Below are positions 53,394 to 61,789 of a stretch of 64,000 nucleotides of DNA, one piece after another. The position numbers and the translations under genes were made by a program. The notes under the pieces are model-generated. The model saw only the letters and a program-made list of their open reading frames with translations, had not been told where the DNA came from and made no database searches. Where the stretch lies: NCBI GenBank assembly GCA_023151115.1, contig JAKLJP010000031.1, forward strand, positions 29,308 through 93,307, given 5' to 3'. Each line of letters begins with the position of its first letter. The first letter of the stretch is position 1. The stretch comes from Anaerolineae bacterium. GTDB taxonomy: Bacteria; Chloroflexota; Anaerolineae; 4572-78; J111.

Positions 53394-54122
53394 ATGAGAG
53401 TCACAACTCACGGACAATATTTAATTCAATTGACCCGCCTGCCGCGCCTGTTTCCGGTCAACTGCTATCTGGTGCGCGAAGACGACGGTTTGACCCTGAT
53501 TGATACCGGACTGCCGGGCAGCGCCGGGGCTATTCTCGCGGCAGTGCAAAAGGAAGGGTTAGCCATCCGGCGGATTGTGCTGACCCATGCTCACGGCGAT
53601 CACATCGGCTCGCTCGACGCGCTGCACCAACAACTGCCGGAGGCCGAAGTGCTGATTTCTACCCGCGATGCCCGCTTTTTAAGCGGCGATATGAGTCTCG
53701 ACCCCGATGAGCCACAGTTAAAGCTACGCGGCAGTTATCAAACCGTAAAAACCCGGCCCAGCCGATTGCTGCGCGACGGCGACCAGGTCGGTTCGCTCCA
53801 GGTAGTCGGCGTTCCCGGCCATACCCCCGGTCATGTCGCCCTGTTCGACCGGCGCGATGGCAGCCTCATCGCCGGTGACGCCTTTCAGACCCGCGCCGGG
53901 GTGGCTGTGTCGGGCACTATCCGCCTCCTGTTTCCCTTCCCGGCGCTGGCAACCTGGTCTCGCCCGTTGGCATTGGCCAGCGCGCGCCGGCTTCGCGCCA
54001 TGCAACCGTCACGGCTGGCCGTGGGTCACGGCGAAGTCCTCGAACAACCCCTGGCCGAAATGGACCGGGCTATCGCTATCACCGCCCGCCAGTTGGGAGA
54101 GCTGCAACCTTATGGCGCGTAG
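53394..54122 (+). CDS. Metallo-beta-lactamase-fold hydrolase
   Basis: A 242-residue MBL-fold enzyme: LIDTGLP, zinc motif H65-A-H67-G-D69-H70, GHTPGHVALF and a final GHG. The ATG at 53394 has AAGGAG. It overlaps the TetR gene by 11 bases. Substrates of this group vary (lactones, thioesters, phosphodiesters) and cannot be read here. Confidence 0.85.
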   Translation: MRVTTHGQYLIQLTRLPRLFPVNCYLVREDDGLTLIDTGLPGSAGAILAAVQKEGLAIRRIVLTHAHGDHIGSLDALHQQLPEAEVLISTRDARFLSGDMSLDPDEPQLKLRGSYQTVKTRPSRLLRDGDQVGSLQVVGVPGHTPGHVALFDRRDGSLIAGDAFQTRAGVAVSGTIRLLFPFPALATWSRPLALASARRLRAMQPSRLAVGHGEVLEQPLAEMDRAIAITARQLGELQPYGA

Positions 54123-54684
54123 CGTGGGCATTGACCGGCAGCAGGTTATCACCACAGCCGCCGAACTGGCCGACCAGGGTGGGCTGGAAGCATTGACCCT
54201 AGCCCAGGTAGCAGCCCGGCTCGGTGTGCGCCTGCCCTCGCTGTACAATCACATGGACGGTCTGGCTGACCTCCGGCGAGAGTTGGCCCTGTTGGGCCAA
54301 CGGCAGCTCTTGGAACGAATCAGCCGGGCGGCAATTGGCAAAGCGGGCGGGGCGGCCTTGATTGCCATCGGCCAGGCGTATCGCCGCTATGTGTTGGAGC
54401 ATCCGGGTGTGTACACGGCCAGCATCCGCGCGCCTGCCCCCGACGACCCGGAAATGCAGCAGATGAGCCAGACGATTATCGAGGCGCTCCTGACCGTGCT
54501 CGAACCGTACGGTCTGGATGAGGAGAGCGCGATTCATGCCATCCGAGGGCTGCGCAGTATTGCTCACGGCTTTGCCACCCTTGAGTTGGGGGGCGGTTTT
54601 GGCCTAGCGTTTGACCGCGACGAAAGTTTTCTGAGGCTGCTGCGGGCTTACATTGCCGGGTTAGGTACGGAGATTAGAGATTAA
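54112..54684 (+). CDS. TetR-family repressor
   Basis: A 190-residue regulator: TetR N-terminal helix-turn-helix (GLEALTLAQVAARLGVRLPSLYNHMDGLADLRREL), with a helical ligand-binding C-terminal domain (TetR WHG-like, VYTASIRAPAPDDPE). It is the second gene of the operon behind two palindromic operators, so autoregulation is probable. The ligand would be a small molecule acted on by the metallo-hydrolase. The last codons overlap a heptamer tract (54668-54702, word AGATTAG). Confidence 0.88.
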   Translation: MARSVGIDRQQVITTAAELADQGGLEALTLAQVAARLGVRLPSLYNHMDGLADLRRELALLGQRQLLERISRAAIGKAGGAALIAIGQAYRRYVLEHPGVYTASIRAPAPDDPEMQQMSQTIIEALLTVLEPYGLDEESAIHAIRGLRSIAHGFATLELGGGFGLAFDRDESFLRLLRAYIAGLGTEIRD

Positions 54685-54708
54685 ACCAATCTCCAATCTT
54701 CTGGCTTT

Positions 54709-55488
54709 CTAATACAACTGCCGCCCGCCATCCACCACCATCGTCTGGCCGGTGATGAAGTTGCTGGCGTCGGAGGCTAGAAAGACGACCAGACCGGCCA
54801 CGTCTTCGGGCTGTTCGGCCCGCTTGATGGCCCCGCGAGCCACGCCGTAGGTTTCGGCATCGAGCATGACCGATTTACTGGCTTCTGTTAAAGTAAAGCC
54901 AGGGGCGATAGCATTGACGCAAATGCCGTCGTCGCCCACCTCGCGGGCCATGCTGCGAGTCAGGCCGATGAGGCCCCCTTTGGAAGCGACATAATGCGAC
55001 CACAAGGGCGAGCCGCTAAAGAAGGTGGCTGAGGCAATATTGATAATTTTGCCATAACCCTGCCGTTTCATGGCCGGGTAAACGGCGCGAGCACACAGCC
55101 AGGGGCCTTTCAAATTGACGGCCATGACCCGGTCCCACTCTTCCGGCGGCAGCTCGAAAAAAGGCCGGCGCGATAGGGTGGCATACAGGCCGGCATTGTT
55201 GACCAAAATATCTACCCGGCCCCAGCGTTCCAGCGTGGCAGCGGCCATACGCTCGGCGTCGGCCGGGCTGGTTATATCTACCGCGGCTGCAACCGCCTCC
55301 CCTCCGGTCACGCTGACAGCTTCAACGGTTTGAGCCGCGCCCTCGCCACTTATATCGGCGGCGACGAGGCGCGCCCCGGCGGCGGCCAGGGCCAGACAAA
55401 AAGTCCGGCCCAGGCCGCCGGCCGCTCCAGTGACAATGGCCACCCTTTCCCGAAGGGAAAAAATGCCTGAGGACATTTGTTGAGACAT
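54709..55488 (-). CDS. Short-chain dehydrogenase/reductase
   Basis: A 259-residue classical SDR. Cofactor motif TGAAGGLG (20-27), NNAG (97-100), catalytic Ser153, Tyr166 and Lys170 (YVASK), C-terminal GQTMVVDGG. NAD(P)H-dependent oxidation or reduction of an alcohol/ketone. Last gene on the minus strand before the convergent TetR gene. Fits a catabolic set with the HD proteins and aldehyde dehydrogenase upstream. Substrate unknown. Confidence 0.9.
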   Translation of the reverse strand: MSQQMSSGIFSLRERVAIVTGAAGGLGRTFCLALAAAGARLVAADISGEGAAQTVEAVSVTGGEAVAAAVDITSPADAERMAAATLERWGRVDILVNNAGLYATLSRRPFFELPPEEWDRVMAVNLKGPWLCARAVYPAMKRQGYGKIINIASATFFSGSPLWSHYVASKGGLIGLTRSMAREVGDDGICVNAIAPGFTLTEASKSVMLDAETYGVARGAIKRAEQPEDVAGLVVFLASDASNFITGQTMVVDGGRQLY

Positions 55489-56067
55489 TTAACCTTCCAG
55501 TTTTAAGCGAGCTTCGGCCAGGGCCGTTCGGGCTATTGCTTTAGCTTCCGGGGTAAACAACCATTCCTCAATTTTGTTATCCAGATAATTCAGATAGGCG
55601 CTCAACTCAATCCCAAAGCGGTGATGATCAATCTCAATGCCGGTGGTGGTGAAGCGCCATAATTTGTCGGCGTCTTTGACCAGCTTATCATCGAGGGAAA
55701 GGGCTTCCAGCCGCGAATCGTGACCGTCAATAATCGTCAAAATTTGCTCGAGCTTATGCGGATCGTAATTGAGCGAGGTCAAAATCTCTTCGGCAATTCT
55801 GACTCCTTCAATCTCATGCAAACGGTTGCTGGCTTTGTCGGTCGCCTTGGGGCCAAAAGCATTCAACTGCTTCTCTGCCGGCACCATTTTCCAGCCGACG
55901 TCGTGCAGCAGGATAGCCGGCAACACAATACCAGCATCGGCCTCCGGGTAATGGGCCAGCAATTGCCTGGCGAAGTCATAGGCCAGCGGCAGATGAATGT
56001 CGTTGTGGCGAGTGTCCCAGTAAACTTCGGCTTTTTTATAAATTTGGTCGTAGATGGTGGTCAACAT
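55489..56067 (-). CDS. HD-domain phosphohydrolase, copy 1
   Basis: A 192-residue HD protein: LPAILLHDVGW, IDGHDSR, DADKLWRF. Closely related to the second copy at 57842-58420 (same length, same motifs). HD proteins cleave phosphate esters or nucleotides with metal. It begins 33 bases before the ALDH gene end. Confidence 0.8.
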   Translation of the reverse strand: MLTTIYDQIYKKAEVYWDTRHNDIHLPLAYDFARQLLAHYPEADAGIVLPAILLHDVGWKMVPAEKQLNAFGPKATDKASNRLHEIEGVRIAEEILTSLNYDPHKLEQILTIIDGHDSRLEALSLDDKLVKDADKLWRFTTTGIEIDHHRFGIELSAYLNYLDNKIEEWLFTPEAKAIARTALAEARLKLEG

Positions 56068-56100
56068 TCCTCCCGGTAGACAAGGGAATTTCTCTATTCC

Positions 56101-57540
56101 TTAAAGCGATAGATAAATCGTTTTTAACTCCAAATACTCGTCCAGGCCATAGTGTGACTTCTCGCGCCCCAGGCCGCTTTCCTTAAAGCCGCCAAAAGGG
56201 GCTTCGTTGTAGGAGCGGTGGATGTTGTTGATCCAGACCGAGCCAGCTTCCACTTGCTCGGCGGCGCGGAGGGCCTGGCCTACATCTTTGGTGAAGATGT
56301 AGGCCGCCAGACCATAGCGGCTGTTATTGGCGTGGGCAACGGCTTCTTCCAACGAAGCGACCTTCATCACCCCGACAACCGGGCCGAATGTCTCTTCGGT
56401 CATTACCCGCATCGAATGGTTTGTTTCGGCCAGAATGGTGGGCGGCAAAAAATAGCCGCCCGCGTAATCCGGCCCATCGAGCCGCTGCCCGCCGCTGACA
56501 AGTCTGGCCCCCCGTTCCAGGCCATCTTGAATATGGCTCATGCTTTTGTCGAACAGCCGCCCATTGACCAGCGGCCCCATAAAGCTGGTTGGGTCGCTGG
56601 CCGGCCCGACTTTCAACTTCTCCGCTCCAATCTTCAAACGCTCCAAAAATTCGTCGTAAAGCCTGGCCTGGACGTACATCCGGTTGATCCGGTAGCAATA
56701 CTGCCCGGCATTGTCAAAGCTGTGCTTGAGCAAAGCCGGGGCAGCCACGTCGAGATCAGCGTCGGCCCCAATCAACGCCGGGCACTGGCCACCTAATTCC
56801 AGGGTAATTCGTTTGTTGGTCTGCGTTGCCAGGGTCGCAATTTTTTTGCCGGTCTCCACCCCGCCGGTAAAGGCAATTTTGCGCGGGATCGGGTGTTCAA
56901 CCAGCGCCCGGCCAACAGTATGACCGTAACCGGTGAGCACATTAAAAGTTCCCGGCGGCAAATCAGCCTCTGCTAAGATTTCGGCCAGGCGGAGGGTCGC
57001 CAGCGGGGTATCTTCAGAGGGTTTGGCGACGACAGTACAACCGGCTGCCAGGGCCGCGCCCAATTTCCAACTGAGCAGAATCAGCGGGTAGTTGGAGGGC
57101 ACAATGGCGACCACCACCCCCACCGGCTCTTTGACAATAAAGATGCGCTCATCGGCCAGATTGAGCTGCGGGATTTCGCCTCGGATACGCAGCCCTTCCT
57201 CGGCGAAAAACTCCAATAGCGTGGCGACAGCCTCTACTTCGCGTTGAGCGCCGGCGCGCGGCTTACCGACTTCGAGGGTAAGCAGGTGAAGCAGGCTCTC
57301 TGCTTCACCTCGAATGGCCTCAGCCGCCCGGCGCATAAGTTTGGCTCGCTCGTGGGCCGGTTTTTGCTGCCACTCGCCAAAGGCGGTGTGGGCCGACACC
57401 AGGGCGGCAGAGATGTCATCCGGGGTACTTTCCGCTACTTGGGCAATGGTTTCGCCGGTTGCTTTATCCAACACCGGAATCGCGGCAGAGCCGGTTGAAG
57501 GGGTGGTGCGACCATGAATGAATAAGTTGAGTTTGTCCAT
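56101..57540 (-). CDS. Aldehyde dehydrogenase
   Basis: A 479-residue NAD(P)-dependent aldehyde dehydrogenase: Asn150 (PSNYP), Glu248 (LELGG), nucleophile Cys282 (NAGQYCYR), and the EEVAAG-type C-terminal GSVWINNIH...PFGGFKESGLGREK. It oxidises an aldehyde to acid. ATG at 57540 chosen as the first family-like residue; an ORF extension of 18 residues is unlikely. Flanked by two HD paralogues. Confidence 0.93.
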   Translation of the reverse strand: MDKLNLFIHGRTTPSTGSAAIPVLDKATGETIAQVAESTPDDISAALVSAHTAFGEWQQKPAHERAKLMRRAAEAIRGEAESLLHLLTLEVGKPRAGAQREVEAVATLLEFFAEEGLRIRGEIPQLNLADERIFIVKEPVGVVVAIVPSNYPLILLSWKLGAALAAGCTVVAKPSEDTPLATLRLAEILAEADLPPGTFNVLTGYGHTVGRALVEHPIPRKIAFTGGVETGKKIATLATQTNKRITLELGGQCPALIGADADLDVAAPALLKHSFDNAGQYCYRINRMYVQARLYDEFLERLKIGAEKLKVGPASDPTSFMGPLVNGRLFDKSMSHIQDGLERGARLVSGGQRLDGPDYAGGYFLPPTILAETNHSMRVMTEETFGPVVGVMKVASLEEAVAHANNSRYGLAAYIFTKDVGQALRAAEQVEAGSVWINNIHRSYNEAPFGGFKESGLGREKSHYGLDEYLELKTIYLSL

Positions 57541-57610
57541 AGCTACAGGCAATTTACGATTTACGATTAAAGATGTTGCCCAAGATAGTTCCAAGATTTA
57601 AATTTTTCAA

Positions 57611-57669
57611 GGACGTGGTGCATGGTGCGTAGGGTGTAACGTAAATTCACCACGCACTATGCACCACAA
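57611..57669. repeat. Heptamer-repeat hairpin (word GTGGTGC)
   Basis: GGACGTGGTGCATGGTGCGT on the left, CACCACGCACTATGCACCAC on the right. Confidence 0.75.
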
Positions 57670-57714
57670 GGATTGATGTTTTATTTTCTTGGAATTGCCT
57701 AATCATCCTAAAGG

Positions 57715-57796
57715 CAATACTTTTCAAATAACGTAGTTTAAGCCCCTTGTGGGCGGGCACAAGGCCCTATGCTACAGCCTTATTTGAAAAGTATTG
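57715..57796. mobile_element. MITE-like palindromic element, copy 2
   Basis: 82 bases, same ends (CAATACTTTTCAAATAA) and inner arms as the copy at 15765-15845, with a few base differences. Flanked by the 10-base direct repeat ATCCTAAAGG (57705-57714, 57797-57806). Two copies with unlike 10-bp target duplications prove mobility. Confidence 0.9.
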
Positions 57797-57841
57797 ATCC
57801 TAAAGGATACCCTTGCGGTATAAATCCAAAATCTAAAATCG

Positions 57842-58420
57842 TTAGAGTTGCGCCCTCGATTGAGCCAGGAGTGTCCGGGCTATCTCTTTGGCTTGATCGG
57901 TGAACAGCCACGTCTCGATTCTGGACTCGACAAAATCCAGGTAGGGACCCGGAGACAGTTCATTCCACTCCGCACAGATCGGCACGCCGATGGGATCGAA
58001 CCGCCACAGCTTATCGGCGTCTTTGACCAGGGCATCATTGAGCGATAAAGCTTCCCGCCGGGTGTCGTGCCCGTCAATGATGTGCTGGATTTCTCTGATT
58101 TTAGCTGGGTCGTAATTCACCGAGGTCAAAATTTCGCCGGCGATTCTGGCCCCCTCAGTTTCGTGCAGGCGGGACATGTCGGGCCGCCGGTCCTGGTTGG
58201 CGCTACCGACCAGCGCCTGCATCTGCAAATCGGGCGCAACCTTCATCCAGCCGACATCGTGCAGCAGAATCGCCGGCAGAACCACCGCCTCGTCCGCATC
58301 GGGGTGATGCACCAGCAGTTGCCGGGCAAATTCGTAGGCCATTGGCATGTGGATTTCACCCTGCCGGGTTTTCCAGTAAGGTTCAGCCAGGTGGTAAATT
58401 TGGGTGTAGATAGACGCCAA
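57842..58420 (-). CDS. HD-domain phosphohydrolase, copy 2
   Basis: 192 residues (TTG start at 58420 chosen because GGAG lies 8 bases upstream and the N-terminus then aligns with copy 1). LPAILLHDVGW, IDGHDTR, DADKLWRF are shared with 55489-56067 but the middle (QNGEI-, PDMSRLHETEG) differs. Same family, older duplication. Function as for copy 1. Confidence 0.8.
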   Translation of the reverse strand: MASIYTQIYHLAEPYWKTRQGEIHMPMAYEFARQLLVHHPDADEAVVLPAILLHDVGWMKVAPDLQMQALVGSANQDRRPDMSRLHETEGARIAGEILTSVNYDPAKIREIQHIIDGHDTRREALSLNDALVKDADKLWRFDPIGVPICAEWNELSPGPYLDFVESRIETWLFTDQAKEIARTLLAQSRAQL

Positions 58421-58442
58421 ACAACTAACTCCAAGAGGTAAA

Positions 58443-58482
58443 CAGTAATCAGTGATCACTGATTACTGTTCACTATTCACTT
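58443..58482. repeat. Short hairpin tract (AGTAATCAGTGATC type)
   Basis: AGTAATCAGTGATCACTGAT-TACTGTTCACTATTCAC: palindromic core with a heptamer-like tail; between the HD gene and the PEP-utilising gene. Confidence 0.6.
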
Positions 58483-60299
58483 TACAACAGCGTCACCGTG
58501 CCCTTGGTGCCGTCAACCCGCACCTTCTGGCCGGTCTTGATAGTCTGTGTACCAAAACCGGTGCCGACGACGGCGGGCAGGCCGTATTCGCGGCAGACAA
58601 TGGCGGCGTGAGACATCATGCCGCCAATGTCGGTGACGGCGGCGGCGATGCGGCCAAAAACGGGGGCCCAACTGGGGGCGGTGATGGGGCAGATGAGCAC
58701 TTCGCCGGGCCGCACCTGATCCAGTTCGGCGGCGCTGGTGATAACGCGGGCCGGACCTTCAACTGTGCCGGGAGAGCCGGCAAAGCCTTTCAGATCGCCT
58801 TCGGCGCCGCCGGCCAGCCAGGTATTGATGCTGTCGTTGGTGATGCCCCACAGCATAATGGTGAACGGCTCGGTCACAACTTCGGGCGGAATGCCCAAGG
58901 CCGGTGGAGGCGTCCAGGCCCGCAAGGCGGCAATAATACCTTTACGCCGTTCGATTTCGCGCGGCCAATATTTGGAGCCCCGATCTGCCGCACCAACGGC
59001 CCAGCCGGTGCTCAAATCAAAAATCGCCACCGGGATTTCGTCGCGGCGCAGGTAGAAAATATCGTTGGCTTCCGGCCAGAAGCCGGCCTGGGCAAAGACC
59101 TGGCCCAACTGGCGCATTTTGCGCCAAAAAACGGAATGATGCCAGTGCTCGACGTAAAAGTTGTGATTTTCAATGTAAGGGAATACGGTGCGGGCCAGCC
59201 CCAACTTGCCCTGGAAAGCGGCCCGGTCTTCGTCGGTGGGCAGCAGTTCGCCGTACTCTTCGGCAATCCGATCGCGTTCGGTTCGAATAGTCTCCAGGGG
59301 GCGGGTCAAATCTTTGCCTTCTTCGACCTGCTCGATGTAATTGCGCAAAAAACTGAACGGCACGTTTAAATCTTCAATCCAGACCGGGTCGTGATGATAA
59401 AAGCCGGTGCCGGCCGAGAAGTTGAACCAGGGATTCTTGGCTATTTCAAACTCGTCCAGCCACTTTTTGCCGCCCGCGCTCCCAGTCAATTTTTCCATTG
59501 CTACCGCCGGGTCGTGGTTGTTTTTCAGAATGTCGGCCACCCCTTGATCTACCGCCAGTTGAGCCAGACGCTTCAACTCTTCGTCGGGGCGAAACAGGTC
59601 AACCTCAATGCCGGAGACCATTTTGGCGATGGATTGCTCGGGGATGCTGGGGAAAGCCTGTTTGCAGAACATAAAGAAATCAAGATAGGCGGCATAACCC
59701 AGATTTAAAAACTCAAAGTGATACTGCCAGCCCTGGTAGCCCAGTTCGATCAGGCGGTTGTACTCGGCCTGCATGTCGAAATTGCTGCCAATGCCCCGGC
59801 CTTCCGTGACCCACTCCAGGTTAACCATCTCTGGCAAGGGGGCAAAGTTGATTGTTTCCAACTGCTCGATAACTTTTTTGATTTTCTCTTTCCACTGGTC
59901 GTACAGTTTGTCCCAATTTTGGAAATAATAGCCGGCTCGCTCCATAAAATGGGGCACGCGCGCGCCAATGGTCGGGCCATCGGTGATGGGCACCGGGCTG
60001 AGGTAGGTATAGCCGTTCAGAATCCGGTAATCCACGCCCATAGCCGGGGGGATGATATAGAAGCGGGTGTTGTACTGCGACAGCGAGGTTAGGGCAAATT
60101 CCATAAAGATACTATCGAAGGGATAGAGCGGCTCACGCCAGTGCATGCTATCTTGAAACCAGAAGGTTTGCTCCTCGTATTCGCGGCGGTCGTCGCTGAA
60201 AAGATGATTGTAGGTATAAAGTTCTTCCCAGCCTTCCGCGCCGGGCGGAGTTTTGATGTCGAAGGGGCTAGGGAAACGCCCATCACCATTGTTTGCCAT
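58482..60299 (-). CDS. PEP-synthase-type phosphohistidine subunit (phenylphosphate synthase-like, larger subunit)
   Basis: A 605-residue protein. The C-terminal about 100 residues are the PEP-utilising swivel domain with the phosphorylated His564 in GGMMSHAAIV and GLPAVVGTG. The N-terminal 480 residues are not the usual PEP-synthase substrate domain. The next gene upstream is the matching ATP-grasp half. In Thauera aromatica phenylphosphate synthase the same split occurs, with subunits of about 70 and 40 kDa; here 605 and 361 residues. Substrate could be a phenol or another hydroxyl. No carboxylase is near. Confidence 0.75.
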   Translation of the reverse strand: MANNGDGRFPSPFDIKTPPGAEGWEELYTYNHLFSDDRREYEEQTFWFQDSMHWREPLYPFDSIFMEFALTSLSQYNTRFYIIPPAMGVDYRILNGYTYLSPVPITDGPTIGARVPHFMERAGYYFQNWDKLYDQWKEKIKKVIEQLETINFAPLPEMVNLEWVTEGRGIGSNFDMQAEYNRLIELGYQGWQYHFEFLNLGYAAYLDFFMFCKQAFPSIPEQSIAKMVSGIEVDLFRPDEELKRLAQLAVDQGVADILKNNHDPAVAMEKLTGSAGGKKWLDEFEIAKNPWFNFSAGTGFYHHDPVWIEDLNVPFSFLRNYIEQVEEGKDLTRPLETIRTERDRIAEEYGELLPTDEDRAAFQGKLGLARTVFPYIENHNFYVEHWHHSVFWRKMRQLGQVFAQAGFWPEANDIFYLRRDEIPVAIFDLSTGWAVGAADRGSKYWPREIERRKGIIAALRAWTPPPALGIPPEVVTEPFTIMLWGITNDSINTWLAGGAEGDLKGFAGSPGTVEGPARVITSAAELDQVRPGEVLICPITAPSWAPVFGRIAAAVTDIGGMMSHAAIVCREYGLPAVVGTGFGTQTIKTGQKVRVDGTKGTVTLL

Positions 60300-60614
60300 A
60301 GTTCTCTCCTTATTTCGTTCAGCTAAAAGTTTACTTTGATCGAGCCGGGATCAGGAGTGCTCTTTCTTAATTTACAGACCCCCACTCCCCAATCCTGGCG
60401 ACACCTGCTTTGGTTAGTTATCCGACTCTGGATAATATCACTTTAGCTTGACCCCCTCCTTCTCTCCTCTGAAAATAACTATCATGCCACTGTGAGCGTT
60501 AGCGAAGCAGTCTCCCTCTCTAGCGTTAGACGCTACGCGGCTTCGGCCTACGGCCTCGCAATGACATTTTCATTGTTTGTAGCATGCTCAGGCTTGTGAA
60601 CACTCCTTTGATCA
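60300..60614. other. Gene-free gap with repeats
   Basis: 315 bases. Between 60481 and 60565 is a palindromic sequence with TGTGAGCGTTAGCGAAGCAG and GGCCTCGCAATGACA, matching the widespread GAGCG...GCAATGAC type of REP. It overlaps copy 4 of the 50-bp repeat at 60566-60613. No gene. Confidence 0.6.
60566..60613 (+). repeat. Four-copy 50-bp repeat, copy 4
   Basis: CATTTTCATTGTTTGTAGCA through TTGTGAACACTCCTTTGATC. Confidence 0.6.
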
Positions 60615-61700
60615 TCAGCCTTTTTTAATTTTTACCCCTGTAATTAGGGTATCCACCACCCCGGCGATACCGGTAGCGTGACTGGCGCTGACCTGCTGGC
60701 GTGTTTGCTGGCTCCACACCGTTTCAGGCCGGCTTTGCAACACCACTACGTTGTAAGGTGGGGGCAGGTCGGCGTCTACTGCCCATTCGACATCTTGGGG
60801 GCGGCCATAAAAGCGTTCGGCCTGCTTGGCTATCTTGGCCACCATGATCAACTCTTCATTGGTCAAGGAGGATTGTGCCTGGCGTTCCGGCTCGATCTCT
60901 CTCTTGACCACGCAGCCGTTAAGCGGGTCGGCTACAAATTCGATATGCTTGGGGGAAATAACCCGGTTGACAACTTCAAAAATCACCTTGTCAATCAGGA
61001 AATTGTCGGGCGTAACTTCCCCACCGACAACGGCCTCGCCCAGACCCCAACTGGAGTCAATGGCGATTTTGGAGCGGTCGCCGTTGATGGGGTTGAGAGT
61101 AAAGGCCACTCCGGCGGCTTTGGCATTGACCATTTTCTGCACCCCGACGCCCATCAACACTTTTTCGTGAGCAAAACCATTATCGTGGCGATAGGAAATG
61201 GCGCGGGCCGTGTATAGGCTCGACCAGCACTTGCGCACGTGCTCAATCACCGCCGCCGCGCCGCGCACCCACAGGTAGGTATCCTGCTGGCCGGCAAAGC
61301 TGTAGCCGGGCAGATCTTCGGCCGTAGCACTCGAACGGATGGCTACCGGCACATCGGCTACGCCGACGCGCTGGCACAACGCCTCGTAGCTGGTACAGAT
61401 AGCATCCTCTATCTCCGCCGCGATGCGCGTCTCCTCGATCAATTGGCGAATGGTTTGGCTGTATTTTTCTTCGGTTCGCACGTCCTCGGGGTTGAGACGG
61501 TCGAGCCAGACGTGGATACATTCGTTGAGGTGATTGGTCCTTAGCATTTCCAGGTAGGCATCGGTGGTGATGGCAAAACCGGGCGGCACCGGCGCGCCAG
61601 CCCGAATCATTGCGCCGAGGCTGGCGCATTTGCCACCCACACGAGCCAAACTATCGGCCTCGCACGCTTCAAAGGTTAGAATATAAGGGTTTGGCGTCAT
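60615..61700 (-). CDS. PEP-synthase-type ATP-grasp subunit (phenylphosphate synthase-like, smaller subunit)
   Basis: A 361-residue PPDK-N-terminal domain: GGKCASLGAM, RSSATAEDLPGYSFAGQQDT, GLGEAVVGGEVTPD, DVEWAV, LQSRPET. It would transfer the beta-phosphate of ATP to the His of the partner (58482-60299). On its own it lacks the swivel domain, so the two genes must act together. They are separated by 315 bases holding repeats. Confidence 0.85.
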   Translation of the reverse strand: MTPNPYILTFEACEADSLARVGGKCASLGAMIRAGAPVPPGFAITTDAYLEMLRTNHLNECIHVWLDRLNPEDVRTEEKYSQTIRQLIEETRIAAEIEDAICTSYEALCQRVGVADVPVAIRSSATAEDLPGYSFAGQQDTYLWVRGAAAVIEHVRKCWSSLYTARAISYRHDNGFAHEKVLMGVGVQKMVNAKAAGVAFTLNPINGDRSKIAIDSSWGLGEAVVGGEVTPDNFLIDKVIFEVVNRVISPKHIEFVADPLNGCVVKREIEPERQAQSSLTNEELIMVAKIAKQAERFYGRPQDVEWAVDADLPPPYNVVVLQSRPETVWSQQTRQQVSASHATGIAGVVDTLITGVKIKKG

Positions 61701-61720
61701 TGCCCGGCTTCTCCTTACTA

Positions 61721-61786
61721 ATGGTGAATGGTGAACGATTTGAAAAATAGCTCTTATTTAACAATTAATAATTCACAATTCACGAT
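61721..61786. repeat. Heptamer-repeat hairpin (word GTGAATG)
   Basis: ATGGTGAATGGTGAACGATT on the left, AATTCACAATTCACGATG on the right. Confidence 0.7.
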
Positions 61787-61789
61787 GAA

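Noticed and set aside
58452..59369. 305-codon plus-strand frame
   Set aside because: Antisense to the PEP-utilising gene, low-complexity Gly/Ala/Asn composition.
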